Assembly (NCBI GenBank): GCA_008694505.1 | Contig: VZDJ01006028.1 | Coordinates: 620,001 to 684,000, forward strand | Direction: 5' to 3' | DNA from: Cyanoderma ruficeps | Lineage: Eukaryota; Chordata; Aves; Passeriformes; Timaliidae | DNA: 64,000 nucleotides | Shown here: piece after piece, positions 47,909 to 59,600 of the stretch | Numbering within the stretch: position 1 is the stretch's first letter | Layout: each line of letters begins with the position of its first letter | Program-made: the position numbers and the translations under genes | Notes under the pieces: generated by a model | The model's database searches: none | What the model was told of the DNA's origin: nothing | The model's input: the letters and a program-made list of their open reading frames with translations, nothing else

Positions 47909-50894
47909 GCCAGCAAACAAAGTGGAAGGGTCATCTGAAAGCACTGAGATTCTCATTAGCACACGTGTCTGACAACTCCACTGCTGGTGCCAGTGGTTGC
48001 AGTTCTCCAGGAGCCCGGATTACCTTTCAGGTTTCCAATAGAAAGTGAACGTACCTGACTCTTTTGCTTTTCTCTCTGCCCTTCTCCACTCCTCCTTTAT
48101 GGAGCAGAGGGTGATTTAGAGCAACACAGAATGAGAAAACTGTAGTCAGAAAAAATGCACCTATTTTTCAGGAGGGTCTTGACTCTTACACCTGTACTTT
48201 GAAGCAATTTTCATGAACTGGTGATGTGTCTCAAAACACCCAGGCTGATTTATTCTATCTTTTTCTGTTGACTTGGTAAAGGTGGTAGCTCCCACCTCTG
48301 TGCTGAGTCATTTGCAGATACTGCAAGAGAATTTCAGCTGTCAGCATGATCTTTGATGATAAAAGACCAAATGTATCAGAAATTATACATTTTTCCAACT
48401 CCCAGTGTAGACTAGGCCATATTCATTTTTGGAACAGTTACCAACTTGATTAAATTTTTATATCTTTAAACCATTGAGGGTTTTGAGAGTTCTAACTTTA
48501 CCATTATTGGAGCAGTATTTCATTCTCACTGTTTCACAGTGATACTCATCTTTTCACAAGTTCACCTGTTAACTCAATTCCTAGTTCAGGGAAACAACTC
48601 TAGCCAGACTCTATTTTTTCTTTTTTTTTCATATTGATTTAAGTTCTATTTATCCAGTTTGGTAATAAGAAGACTTCTCTTGATACTCATAGGTGGAACT
48701 ATCCTCTTTAGCATTCTGAAGCCTTCGTGTTTGAAAACACATCTGACTCTTCCAGTATAAAATGCACATTGTCATTGAAGACAAATTAAAGGCAGTGTTT
48801 AAAAACAACCAAGAAAAGTCAAATGGAAAATGTTAACAGTTTTATTTCTAGTTTTTTTTTTTCCTGTGGATTCCCAGTAGTTATTACCATACCCATTGGT
48901 GTTCTGAGAAGGCTTCCCATAGTAGAGATAAATAATACTTTTCAATGAACAGTGAAAAAAAATAAAAAAATAAAAACAGATGAGGCGTGAGAGACTGAGA
49001 GAAATATTCTTCCTGTTTGGCTAATACTAAAACTTTATACAAGGCAATAATACACTTACAGAGAGGTTAGGAAATCACTTGAAGAAGAAGGGGAAATCAT
49101 GTGATTTACTATTAATTAGAACATTTTCCCTGAGAACAGCAACAAACTTTAAAAACTACCGAAAGAAATATTAAAATGTAAAGAATTAAAATTAATGCAC
49201 ACCACTTTTATTTATTACAACAACAGATTTTTTAAAGGATTCTGTTTTGTCAGCTGAAGACAAGGATGGCCTGAGATACTGAGGTGACGGAAAAAATTGT
49301 TTTGATACCCAAAAATGTATTTCTTTTCCTTTACAAAGATGGAAGAGAAAATTTCCTTTCATTTCCTTTCTTTTTTGAGGATTTTCTTTCTTAGAAGAAA
49401 TTATGCACTTGAAAATTTAAGGAGACAGAGCTGCCATTTCATTTGAAAAACCAAATTCTAGTCCATTGGACAAATTGGCTATATAATGTCATTTTGATAA
49501 GGCTTTGTTTCTAAAAAGAAACTATGCAGGATAATCCATGTTCAGCCTTGGTTTTACATGGCATGTTCTTGCCTCATGAATATAATTGTAATGGTTCAAG
49601 AGATTACTCAACCTGTGTTTCCATTCTCTCCTGGTGCAGAGCAGAGAGCTGGAGTCTTTGCTTACCCATAAGGACAAGAAAGGATGTACCAAAGGGCTGT
49701 TGGAGGACAAAGGAAGCATAAAATATGTGGATGTGGCTGCAAAGGCAGCTGCATTTTAGATTGTTCTCCAATGCTTTGTCTTGAAAAGGCACTAGCTCAG
49801 ATTTAGGAGCATGGCAGACTGTGTACTGATAGCCTCAACAGGATGTTAAGACAAACACACAGATAAGGCAGACGAAAGAAAGAGACCATCATAACCTGAG
49901 CTTGAAGAGAAGCCACATTTGTATGGATAATCCCATGCCCAAATGAGTAAATAATCAATGCAGTGAATAAATATGAGAGAAATTAAGGCAAAACTCCTTT
50001 ATGAGAGGAGTGGGGTTGAGGTAGAAAAACACCAAAAACTCTTCACTGAAATACTGAAGGGGATACTGAAACTGTTGATGATTGTACTGGATAACAACTG
50101 ATCACAGACAGAAAAGCACTGCAGAGATGGAAGAATTTACTTGAAACTTAAATGCACAAGACAGTGTAGCTATCTACTGCAAAACTTAGAACTATGAAAT
50201 TCAGAGATAACTCTCGAAAATATCTGGGTTTTAAGAAATATTATTCCCTTGTGGAACAAGAAGCTCTAGGTGATGGAAGGTATTCTTGATCAATAGAGAA
50301 TGCTTTGCCAGAGCAGAGCAGGCTGTACTGTCCAGCAAGGGCAACAAACCAAACCAGTTGGGGATTTAAATAAACATACAGGCTAAATGAAAGGAACCAT
50401 GGAAACAGAACACAGAATTCATCAAATCAAATTTTAGCTACATAAAAATTAGACATACTCTAACTGTCCATCTGTAATTAGTGGAAAAAACGAGTTCCTT
50501 TTCTGGGTGAATCATTTCAATCTCAATCACAGACAAGTGGGATTAACAGCTTTCTGAAAATGCATATCCCTTTCCCCTGACAGCAAGTCTTAAAATTTTA
50601 CTTCAGTGGGTAACTTTTGATTAATATTAGATGAAACAAAGGAGTTTTCTCAGTCTGATCATTACACTGGAAAGTAACAAGGAAAGGAGTAGAACAATGT
50701 CTTGTCTTTCAGTCATGACCTTAAGGTTTTGAATAAAAACCACTTTTTGGCCTAAAGTGATTTCTGAAATTATGGAAAAAAGGAAAATGTAAGCAGTGAT
50801 TGAGAAGAAATTTTCATTGTATTTTGACTAACAAATGTAGAGATATCTAGTACACAGAAACTGCATAAGGACGCAACCATTCAACTGCCACATT
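47909..50894. other. non-coding, nothing recognised
   Basis: About 3 kb of AT-rich sequence with A- and T-runs (for example near 48955-48980). No repeat family or exon was recognised. Confidence 0.5.
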
Positions 50895-51066
50895 TGCAAT
50901 GGTGTTATTAGATTAATGGCTAATTCAATTCCAGCTGGTACACATAGTCATCTGCAATGTAATTCAAGCAACACTGATAAACTGCAATATTAGATCAATG
51001 ACCAATTTGATTCCAGATGGACTGTGGAGCCAGACACAATATAATCCAAACAATTCTGATAAGTAG
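50895..51066. repeat. diverged tandem duplication, 82-bp period
   Basis: A segment starting near 50907 (ATTAGATTAATGGCTAATTC) recurs at 50989 (ATTAGATCAATGACCAATTT). Matching words continue in step: ATTCCAGCTGG/ATTCCAGATGG, CAATGTAATTCAAGCAA/CAATATAATCCAAACAA, and CTGATAA/CTGATAA. Divergence shows it is old. Nothing in it resembles a known element. Confidence 0.8.
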
Positions 51067-52825
51067 AGAAATATGAGTGTTATAACGATGATACTAAAAC
51101 TATCTGAGGCCAGGCCAAAAATACAGGCTGTCGATAAGGCATCATAAAACAGGAGACAGTGCTATTTGGAGTTTGGAACTTGCTTCTGACAGACAGAAGC
51201 ATCACTTGCCACAGGCAGGAAGAGCAATACAACCTACTGAACTGGTCAGAATATAAAATGAGACATCCTTAAATACAGACAGAGCTAGTCGTTCCAGCAA
51301 TCCAAAGAGAAACAGGAATGCCAAAATTAAGGAACAGTCTCATTTTCCTTCTTCCACTAGGTAGTCCATAGGCATGAGGAATGTGAAGTTAATTTATACC
51401 GGTGCAAATATTCTCTTTTTTATTATATTAAAATACTTTATAGCATCTTGAATTAAATGAACTATCATCTATGAAAATTTTGCCACACTGACATACAGGC
51501 CAGTAGTTGGATATGTTTACAGACATAATTAGTAGGACTGGCAGCCATCACAATTGTATCTGATGCTGATGGTTAACAGGACATAGATTCCAAGAAAAAT
51601 CATGCCCACAGTCATGTTATTATGCTAAAACAAATTATAAATAGACTTCGGAAGCCTGATGTTAAGCTCAGTTCAATGAGATTGAAGCTAAACAGAACTG
51701 ATCCCTTGTTTATATATATTTACCTTTTTAGGGACCATAGTAATATACAGATAAACCAAAGCAATTCAAAACTTACAGGCCGTAAGACATTAATAAATGT
51801 TTTCACATTTAGTACACAACATCAGGAGTCTCAAAACCCTTAAAATATTAACATAGCATAATGCAGCATGGCATTTCCAGCAGACTAAGTTGAACAACAA
51901 AATAACTCACCAGTTCTTAATAACAGAGAAATTAAGCAGAGCACCTAGAGCTCTCTGAGTGGTGAGTACTCAGAAAGAAACACAGCTGAAAAAAAATTAT
52001 TGCTTAGCACTTGTACCAATTTCCAAACATTGCAAAGCTAACAGGCTCAAATTTTAAAAGGAAAAATGAGAGTTAATCCACCCAAGAATTGCAGATGGTT
52101 GTGCTTAGTTTCCCAGGAAACTTAGAAACTGACCACTTGAGCTCTGCTTGTCCCACAGCCCCTGGAATATAATCTTCAATGTCTCTCAGCTTCTATAATT
52201 CATTCTGTATGCTGTTCATGTTTTCTTGTCTTGATACATTTGGCTTCACTGATTCTGCCCACACCATGGTACCTGTTAATCATATTTTGTAGAAACAGAC
52301 TCTGGGGAAGACACTCAGGTAAGAGCTGTGACCACACACCTAACACGGTTTGGTAGAGTAAAAGGTCACAGGAGAATTCAAGTGATTCAGGATTAGATGG
52401 GAATGACATAGACAGCATCTTTCAGATGTTAGGGACTTATAAGTATTGGGAAGGCAGAGTTAAGAGGCATGGGGAAGAAAAGAGTCTCCCCTGTAAGTGT
52501 TGAATCATCCTAGCACATTTCCTAGAGACTAGTAACACCTTGCAGAGATCTACAGGCCTGTAAGCCATCCATCAGAAACAGAACAATGTTAAAAGGAAAG
52601 AACAATTTAATGGGATTTTATATGAAAGGGTAGAGGTTACAGAGATGAAGTACTTCAAATAGATGTCAGTAGCACTTCTGCAACAATTTCAGTTGAGAGA
52701 AAATCTGTTCTATATTTTGAAAGAATTGATGTAGAAGAAGCAACATGCCTGAAAAATCTGTATGCAAGCAGCAAGGTACAAGATGGACCAGGGAGAGAAC
52801 AGGATAAAACCTTTATTTTCCCTGG
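51067..52825. other. non-coding, nothing recognised
   Basis: AT-rich sequence up to the CR1 at 52826. No exon with good splice signals was seen. Confidence 0.5.
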
Positions 52826-53228
52826 CACCCTTGTGGAGCATTTCTCATAAGGAAAGGCTGAGGAAACAATGGCTGTTTAGCCTAGAGAAGAGAAGACTCA
52901 TGGGGAATTTCATCAATTCCCTTCTAAAGGGAAGGATGTAAGGCAAGCAAAGCCAGACTGAGCCAGACAAGAGGGAATAGGCACAAAACAAAATACAGAA
53001 GGTCCTGTCTGAACATCAGGAAACACTTTTTTACTTTGAAGTTGCCTGATTACTAGCAGAAGTAGCCTAGAGATTTTATGGAGTCTCCATCTTTGGAGGT
53101 ATTCAAAACCCAGCAGGACATGGTCCTAGGCAACCAGCTCTAGGTGGCCCTGCTTGAGCAGGAAAGATGGATCAGATGATCTTCAGATGTACTTCCAAAC
53201 CCCAGCCATTCTGTGTGATTCTCTATGT
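52826..53228 (+). mobile_element. CR1 LINE 3' fragment
   Basis: Ordered CR1 landmarks are GGAAAGGCTGAGGAAACAA, TTAGCCTAGAGAAGAGAAGA, CTGAACATCAGGAAACACTT, GGAGTCTCCATCTTTGGAGG, GGACATGGTCCTAGGCAACC and AGCTCTAGGTGGCCCTGC, with the tail ending CCAGCCATTCTGTGTGATTC. It is 5'-truncated, in plus orientation, with no coding capacity. It belongs to a different subfamily from the piece at 7604, judged by its GGTGGCCCTGCTTGAGCAGG signature. Confidence 0.92.
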
Positions 53229-53939
53229 CAGACTCCCTGACTGGACAGAGATAGTACTCCTGAAAGGTAGATGAAGTAAAAGCACAAGGAAGGCAGAATC
53301 CATGAAGTTGCTTTTGATCCTTCCTTTGGTCAATGTCTAAACCTGAGTACAACCTTCAAATAACATTTTCTTGTTTCAAAAAGAGTTCTGCAGAAAGGAT
53401 TCAGCATGACATTTTTCATCATGGCTTTGAACATGGTCTTGAACGTTTCCCAAATTTCAGACAGTTCTCAGTTGAGATGGGTAGGCTAAGGATCCATTGG
53501 TTGGGTGTCACATCACAAACAGTGAATTCCTCTGCACACACATCCACACGTGATTTATGGAACAAATCATTTAATTTGGTTTTTTTTTTCACTTTTTTCC
53601 CCTAATTTCCACTTAAGTTTTACTTTGGAGTTTCCATAATTAATTTCTCTAAGTGAATGTGATTGAGTTATATTTTAAAAATTATTGTTTATCCAAAGGC
53701 TAGCTATGTTGAAGAGCATACATATCCATTCTTTGAGACCAAATAAAGGAGAAAATGAAAAAAAGAAACACAAAAAATCAAGAAATTTTAATCAGCAATT
53801 ATTGTATTTGAGTAAAAATTAAAAGGTTTAAAACATCCCAAATGTTTATTCTCATTTCAATTTTTTTAATTTTTAATTTAATCAGAATATTAATTACATA
53901 ACACTACAAGAATATTCCTTTATCTTAAGAGAGCCTTAC

Positions 53940-54051
53940 CATAAGTTTATTGTGCTCTTTCTGTCCCTCCCAGTTACAATTACAGCCACAATCAATATGA
54001 TGACCAAAATAGTTGCAGGATGTACTCCCATGGTTATCAGTAGCAGAAATA
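53940..54051 (-). CDS. candidate 112-bp exon encoding a transmembrane segment
   Basis: Reading leftwards, a pyrimidine-rich acceptor (TTTCCTCTGCAAACAG) ends at 54052 and a consensus donor (ATG then GTAAGG) begins at 53939. Using a phase-1 upstream intron, the exon is open throughout. It encodes FLLLITMGVHPATI, then a run of about 15 hydrophobic residues (LVIILIVAVIVTG), then the charged stop-transfer-like RDRKS. Phase 1 entry into a membrane-anchor exon is common in immunoglobulin-superfamily and other type I receptors. A second frame is also open and cysteine-rich, which weakens the case. No gene was recognised and no neighbouring exon identified. It lies between two CR1 insertions. Confidence 0.25.
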
Positions 54052-54202
54052 CTGTTTGCAGAGGAAAGTTAAATATATTTGGAAAAAGAAAAAAATCTAA
54101 ATTAAATATCCTGAATGTAGTTACACAAATTATCTCTCCACAGAGCAGTCCAAACACTTCTTGTATTCTGTTATATATTCTATTCCTTTTATTCTTTTAG
54201 AT

Positions 54203-54367
54203 ATGGATGCCCCATCCCTGAAGGGGTTCAAAGTGAAGCTGAGTGGGACTTGGAGCAACCTTATCATGGGGGAAATTATCCCTGCCTGTGACAGGGGCTT
54301 TGGAATTAGATGATGTTTAAGGTCTCTTCCCAAACCATTCTCAGATCCTATGGTTCTATGATTATGC
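54203..54367 (+). mobile_element. CR1 LINE 3' fragment
   Basis: Reads TGGATGCCCCATCCCTGAAG, then GGGACTTGGAGCAACC, CCCTGCCTGTGACAGGGGC, TTTGGAATTAGATGATG and the terminal TATGGTTCTATGATTATG. These are the CR1 3' end and its octamer-like tail, in plus orientation. It is about 150 bp from the candidate transmembrane exon. Confidence 0.92.
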
Positions 54368-56089
54368 ATAGCTGTTTTGTGATCTGATCTGAATGTTTTT
54401 CCCATCATCTATGCCCTCTCAGTAGGAAAAATGGAATTACTGAAAATGCAGCAATGTCACATTTTTCCTCAACCTCATTAAAAATTTTCATATGCCTAGT
54501 TTTTGTAACTGGGTTAATAAAATTTCATTTGTTTAATTATGACTGTTTCTGAATATCATCTGTAAGATTACAGATGTAAGACTGAGAAATGGACCATGCC
54601 AGCTAAGGAGCCACTGATAACATGCAATTCAGAATTCCATTTTGTGGAAAACTGACAAATTCTCCTTTCATTTACATCAGTACAATCTTGCAATTCTACT
54701 CAAATCAATTCACCTTAGTTCAACTGAGAGTGCATATTTGTCCTAAAATGTATTTCATTCCTGTATATGATCAGAGGAGGGACTTCAAACACCTGTCTTT
54801 AAGTTCCTAGTCTACAATGCACTTAGTAAAACACTGACATAAGGATGGAAGGAAAAAAAATTCTAGTAAATTGTAAAGTACCTAGATGACCATAATTAAA
54901 CTCTCAAAATTACGACTCATTTTCCTCAAAAATTAAAAGAGGATAAATCCACAGTTTTGCAGTAATTTTTGAGGCAGGTTTAAGAACTGTTTACTGGAGC
55001 ATAAATAAATTATATTATCTCTTTAAGTTTCTGATAAGACAACCATCAATAACCTCACACTCTGAGGTAGCCACCAGGCAGTGAAAGGTGAGCAATACAT
55101 TCCATTTATACCTTGTCCTTTTCTGGCCTGTTTTACAGCCACAAAATATGTCACCTCAGGCTCTCCACAGGAACTGTGGTCACTCAGCACCACTGGAAAT
55201 TAGGATTGTTTCTTAGTGCATCTAAATTTACAGACAGACTGTTGACTGGAATCATGTCATAGAAAGATGCAGCTAATTACAGCACTGTAGACAGAATAAC
55301 AATGTTTATTCTTTCTTTGGACCCTAAGAAAGAGGAAGGATGGAAAAAAGGAATAAAAATATGTTGTTCTACTTAACTACTCTATGTTTCTTGGTGTGTT
55401 CTATGGTGAATCAGCATCTTTCCAGACAGTTTTTTTTTTACCTGGCAGGTGTCCTCAGACAGAGTTTAGTCCTCAGTGTCTGCACCAATGGCTGTCCTAT
55501 TTACATGGCTGTTCTGGGTTTTTTCCTGATTATCCCTCTGGAACTGAGTCATGTAACACATTTCAAAATTCAGTCATCTTAGTTTGAGGACCTTCTTGAA
55601 CCTCCACCATTCTTTCATGGAGAGCAGCTTCAAGACCTCATGCATCTCAAGCAAAATATTTACTGGAACTGCTCCAGATATAAGAGGGGTTTTTTATTAA
55701 TTCTTGAACAATGTTCTTAGATACATTTAGAATTTGCTTTTTACCAGCCCGTACTTTTGCCTAGATTCCTTGATCAAAAGAGTGATTCCAAATTTAGGTA
55801 CTCTTTGGTTAGTGATAAAAAAACCCCATAAAACAGTAATATAAAGCAAAAAATGTGAAAACAGTGCATCTTTCTTTGCACATACCTTTTTTAAAAAGGA
55901 GACAAAACCCAATAAATATTAAAGATTCTTTTTATATTTCCTGATCATACAAATATAATTCTTATATGCCTTATGTCCACACCAATATTCCTGCAAACAG
56001 GCAAGATTTGAAACATGGCTTGAAGGTCAAGGAACAAATGGTTATGGATACCAATGAATGAAGGATCCTAAAGGAAAGAAAAAAAAAAA
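54368..56089. other. non-coding, nothing recognised
   Basis: AT-rich sequence ending in an A-run (56079-56090) that abuts the LTR insertion. Confidence 0.5.
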
Positions 56090-56281
56090 AGGGACTGTGG
56101 AGTCCTTCGCGCCACTAAAAGAATTTCCAACTGCCCTTCCCTGGAAAAGTGAAGATTAAAAATACCCCAGGTGTAACAAAAGGGTTCTCCCCCATGGACC
56201 CTTGCAGGCACTGTGCAATCTTCTCTCTGGGTTTTGCAAGTCCATCACTTCTCCCATGGTATCCCCTTTCCCTGTTTCCCC

Positions 56282-56378
56282 ATTGGCTATGGGGCCTGGT
56301 GTCCTGCTCCTCTCTTCTCTATGGTCACTTGCCCCCTTCCCTGCCCTTGTACCACCCATGAACCTCAGACCCTATATA
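56282..56378 (+). promoter_or_regulatory. LTR promoter: inverted CCAAT and TATA box
   Basis: ATTGG at 56282-56286 and TATATA at 56373-56378 lie upstream of a predicted cap site near 56400 within the LTR. It may still act as a promoter or enhancer for flanking DNA. Activity is inferred. Confidence 0.6.
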
Positions 56379-56432
56379 ACTGAGAAAAGCCACATGCTCT
56401 CTCTAGCTCTGTATTCACCTTCAGCACACTGG

Positions 56433-56438
56433 AATAAA
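56433..56438 (+). terminator. LTR polyadenylation signal
   Basis: AATAAA, 60 bases after the start of the TATA box, in the position expected for the R region of the LTR. Confidence 0.75.
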
Positions 56439-56627
56439 TGCTTGCTGGAAACTGATTTGAGGCTAGGAGCCTTCTGCCTCTCTTGCTGAGCTAGCCTTGT
56501 AATTGTGTGGTTGTGTGAGCTTGAATTGCTGCCTGAATAGTTCCCAAGCAGTTTCTCTATGAAGAGGCTGACTAGGATCTAGAAGGGCCATGGCTGTACC
56601 CTGGAAAGACACACTGCTACAAGGGAC

Positions 56628-59600
56628 TTCTATATTGCATCATGTACATTCAGCAAAGAGAGCAAAGGACCAAGCTATCATTATAATGACAGGAATGTGG
56701 CGCAAGCTGACAGCATGAGAAGAGGGAAAAATCTCTCATTGAGTGATTTTGAAATTAAAATCAACATTGCAGTTTTCACATGAAAAGCAACAGGCAACTA
56801 TATCAGAACACTGGCAAGTAAACTGATCTGAATAACTGATTTTTCAACACCATGACTGAGAGAAAAAATTAAAATTGCTTGAGGTTAATCTGCTCTTTTA
56901 ATTCTTTAGATTTTATTGCAGAAATAAAGTCTTTTTATTTTCTTTGTTGTTCCTTTGTGGTGAACAGAATTTTTATCAGGTTCCAAAGGAAGCACTTAAT
57001 TTTTATGTCATTTATCCTCTTATTAGAATATTGATATATTGATTAATTATTGCTATATTAATTTCAACACACTTGTTAAAGTATCAGCATTGAATGTTTC
57101 AACAGTCACAATTTTTTTTTCTTCTTTTTTTTCCCCTGTCAAAAGTATTTGTTTAATTTGGTTTACCATCAATATTAGCTAAGCCAAATTGTCAACTTTC
57201 GATTTATAATTTATTTGCTACAAAGCTTTCTTTCCCTTGTGCTTTTTCTAGTACCTTTCTGCTCTCCAACACCTTTGTTGGATATTCAGCAACTTCTACA
57301 TGTGTAAGTGTGCTTTGCTTAGGTATAAACATTATTGAGAGGCTAGTGTGGCCTTCTTTTGAAATCCTCTGCAGTTCTCTAATCCTATAGGCTCGGTATC
57401 AAAGCCTTTTCCTGAGGGTTACTGTTGCAATCTCCTTTTTGGTCATAGAGAGCAACCATTCCATAGTTGAAGAGCATTCTCCCCTGCTATCATACCCAGG
57501 ATGGACACAAGTACAAATCCTAAGAGAAAAATGTCTAGATGAAGGGAAGAAGATACGGTTCACGTTAACATCTTGTTCGATACTGCCCTTCATTTTCTCA
57601 GGTGTGTTAGGATTTAAAAGCTATGCTTCTGAGGTTCTACACATTCTGAACATAAGTGCCAGTTGTGCCACAGAAGAGACATGAAAGCAGTACACAAGGG
57701 TATAATAAAGTCAGATGCAGTGTCAGCACCAAAGATACCTAGGATAGATACTGACCCTTAAATGTTCCAAGCTTTGAAGTTATTTTTGAAAGTGGTCAAC
57801 AGGTCATTCTTTCACATACTTTCAAAATGTAGCATAAATTGGAAGAGTGTACTACACCAGGAGTGGAAAAGTCAACAGACATCAAGGAGCACAGATCAAT
57901 TTCTCTACCAAACAGGGAGGGCAAGCATACTTTTCAAGTCTGTCCGAAAGATTCTCTTTGCAGATAAATTCGTAGATAGCTCAGCACAAAACATATGAGT
58001 TCCTGGAATCTAAGAATTCCTTGGAACACATGAATTTGAGGGAAAAATTAATTCATGAAGCAGAGGAGGCAGAAGAAATTTAGCTCTAACTTGGCTTGAC
58101 CTGCCAAATGTGTATGTTTCCATCTCTCTTGCTTTAATAAAGACTACACTAAGCAAGTACCATAGTCCTGAAAAGATTCAGTCACATACTGGCAAATGTT
58201 TCAGCTTTCTGTGTGTGTTAATGTTTGTGTCTGAGAGAGATACTGAAGTGACTAGAAATACATTATTTAAAGGAAAAATCTCAGTTGGAGTACTTTTATG
58301 AATCTAAAACAAAAATTAAATAGACAAGTAGAGAATGAATGTAATAGTTCCCTGAAGGAAACAAAAAGACCAAGAGATAATAAAGTAAAATCCTTCAATA
58401 AAAAAAAGTCTGTACAAGAACTTGAAAGCAAACATAGCATATGCTTTAGATAATACATACTTATATAAATAAACTTTATAAGGGATGGCTATTGGGCCTG
58501 ACCTATTTCTTGAAATTAGAAAACTTTCACTGATTTCAATGGCATAGATTTAGGCCGTAGGTTTGTGAATGAGTGTTTATTCGAATAATTATGAAGAAGA
58601 AAATGGTGTTTTCAATTTAAATGAGCTCAGGTTCTCTCAGATATTTCCTAGGTGAAAGTCTCGTGTGGACAAGCAAGTGCTAATGGCAATGCTAACATTC
58701 CAAGCACCACTCCACCCAGGAACTAGAGTAGAAAGAATACCTGCTTGTGTTAGAAGCATGAGGGGAATATAGTTGGAAGCATCATTGTTTTCCTAGTTGG
58801 CATGCTTTCCTGCAGAGACCATTCCAAAAATGATTGAAGTAATTGGCACCAGAGGGAAAAGAGAAGGGAGGTCAGATTAAGATTAGTGAAATCAGCAGAA
58901 AAAATCCTTCCATTGGTAGAAAGAGTGGAAGTGTAACCACTTGCAAGCAATGAGAATGGCTACTGTTGCCAGAAAGACAGTCAAGAGCAGAAGAAGGGCC
59001 TATTGCTCTGAAATGGTCACCCAAGACTGGTAGTCTTGGGGTTTGTCTTTTCCTAATTCAAAAAGGCTGTTTCAGTGGCAGAAACAGAACAAAAATATGT
59101 AGCAATGAATAGCAAGTAGGGAACATTAATGAGACCACATTTAACCACCTTACACAGCTCTTTCATATTTGCAAAAGGGAAGATAAGTTAGCTAGGACTG
59201 TGATGTAGGAGTTCTGGCACATGATGATGGAGTAGGAGAAGGAAGTGAGTAGATAAAGTAGTTTTGAGACCATATGCTCTGAGAAATAGGAATTTGTGGA
59301 TAAGAAGGTGAAAGACTGCACATTTGTCCAGGTGTCATTGGCACTGGTGCATTTTCAGTGTGTGTCACCCAAAGTGAATTATGAAAGCTCAGTGAATTTA
59401 TTTAGCTTTTATTAAGAATAAATGAACTACTCAGGGTTTTGAGAAAGGTTTAGCCTGTGAAATGTGCTCTCTTTTCTGGAAGAAGGCAAGGGATTACTTT
59501 TAAGCTGATGTGTAGTTAGACGTGAGTCACACTTAAGTGAATTGATTTTTTTTGCCTATAAAACTAAGCAGTCTATCCAAAAGACAGTAGGAAAGCTAAG

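Larger units (their letters stand above)
56096..56621 (+). mobile_element. solo endogenous retrovirus LTR with perfect 6-bp target duplication
   Basis: The element starts TGTGGAGTCCTTCGCGCC and ends CACACTGCTACA (TG...CA), 526 bp. The flanks carry an identical AGGGAC at 56090-56095 and 56622-56627. Inside, an inverted CCAAT box (ATTGG, 56282-56286), a TATA box (56373-56378) and a poly(A) signal (56433-56438) appear in the U3-R order expected for a plus-strand LTR. The six-base duplication is typical of class II (ERVK, alpha/beta-retrovirus-like) elements. No gag, pol or env sequence adjoins, so this is a recombined solo LTR. Retained CpGs (TTCGCGCC) and intact flanks suggest it is younger than the other LTRs here. 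Confidence 0.92.
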
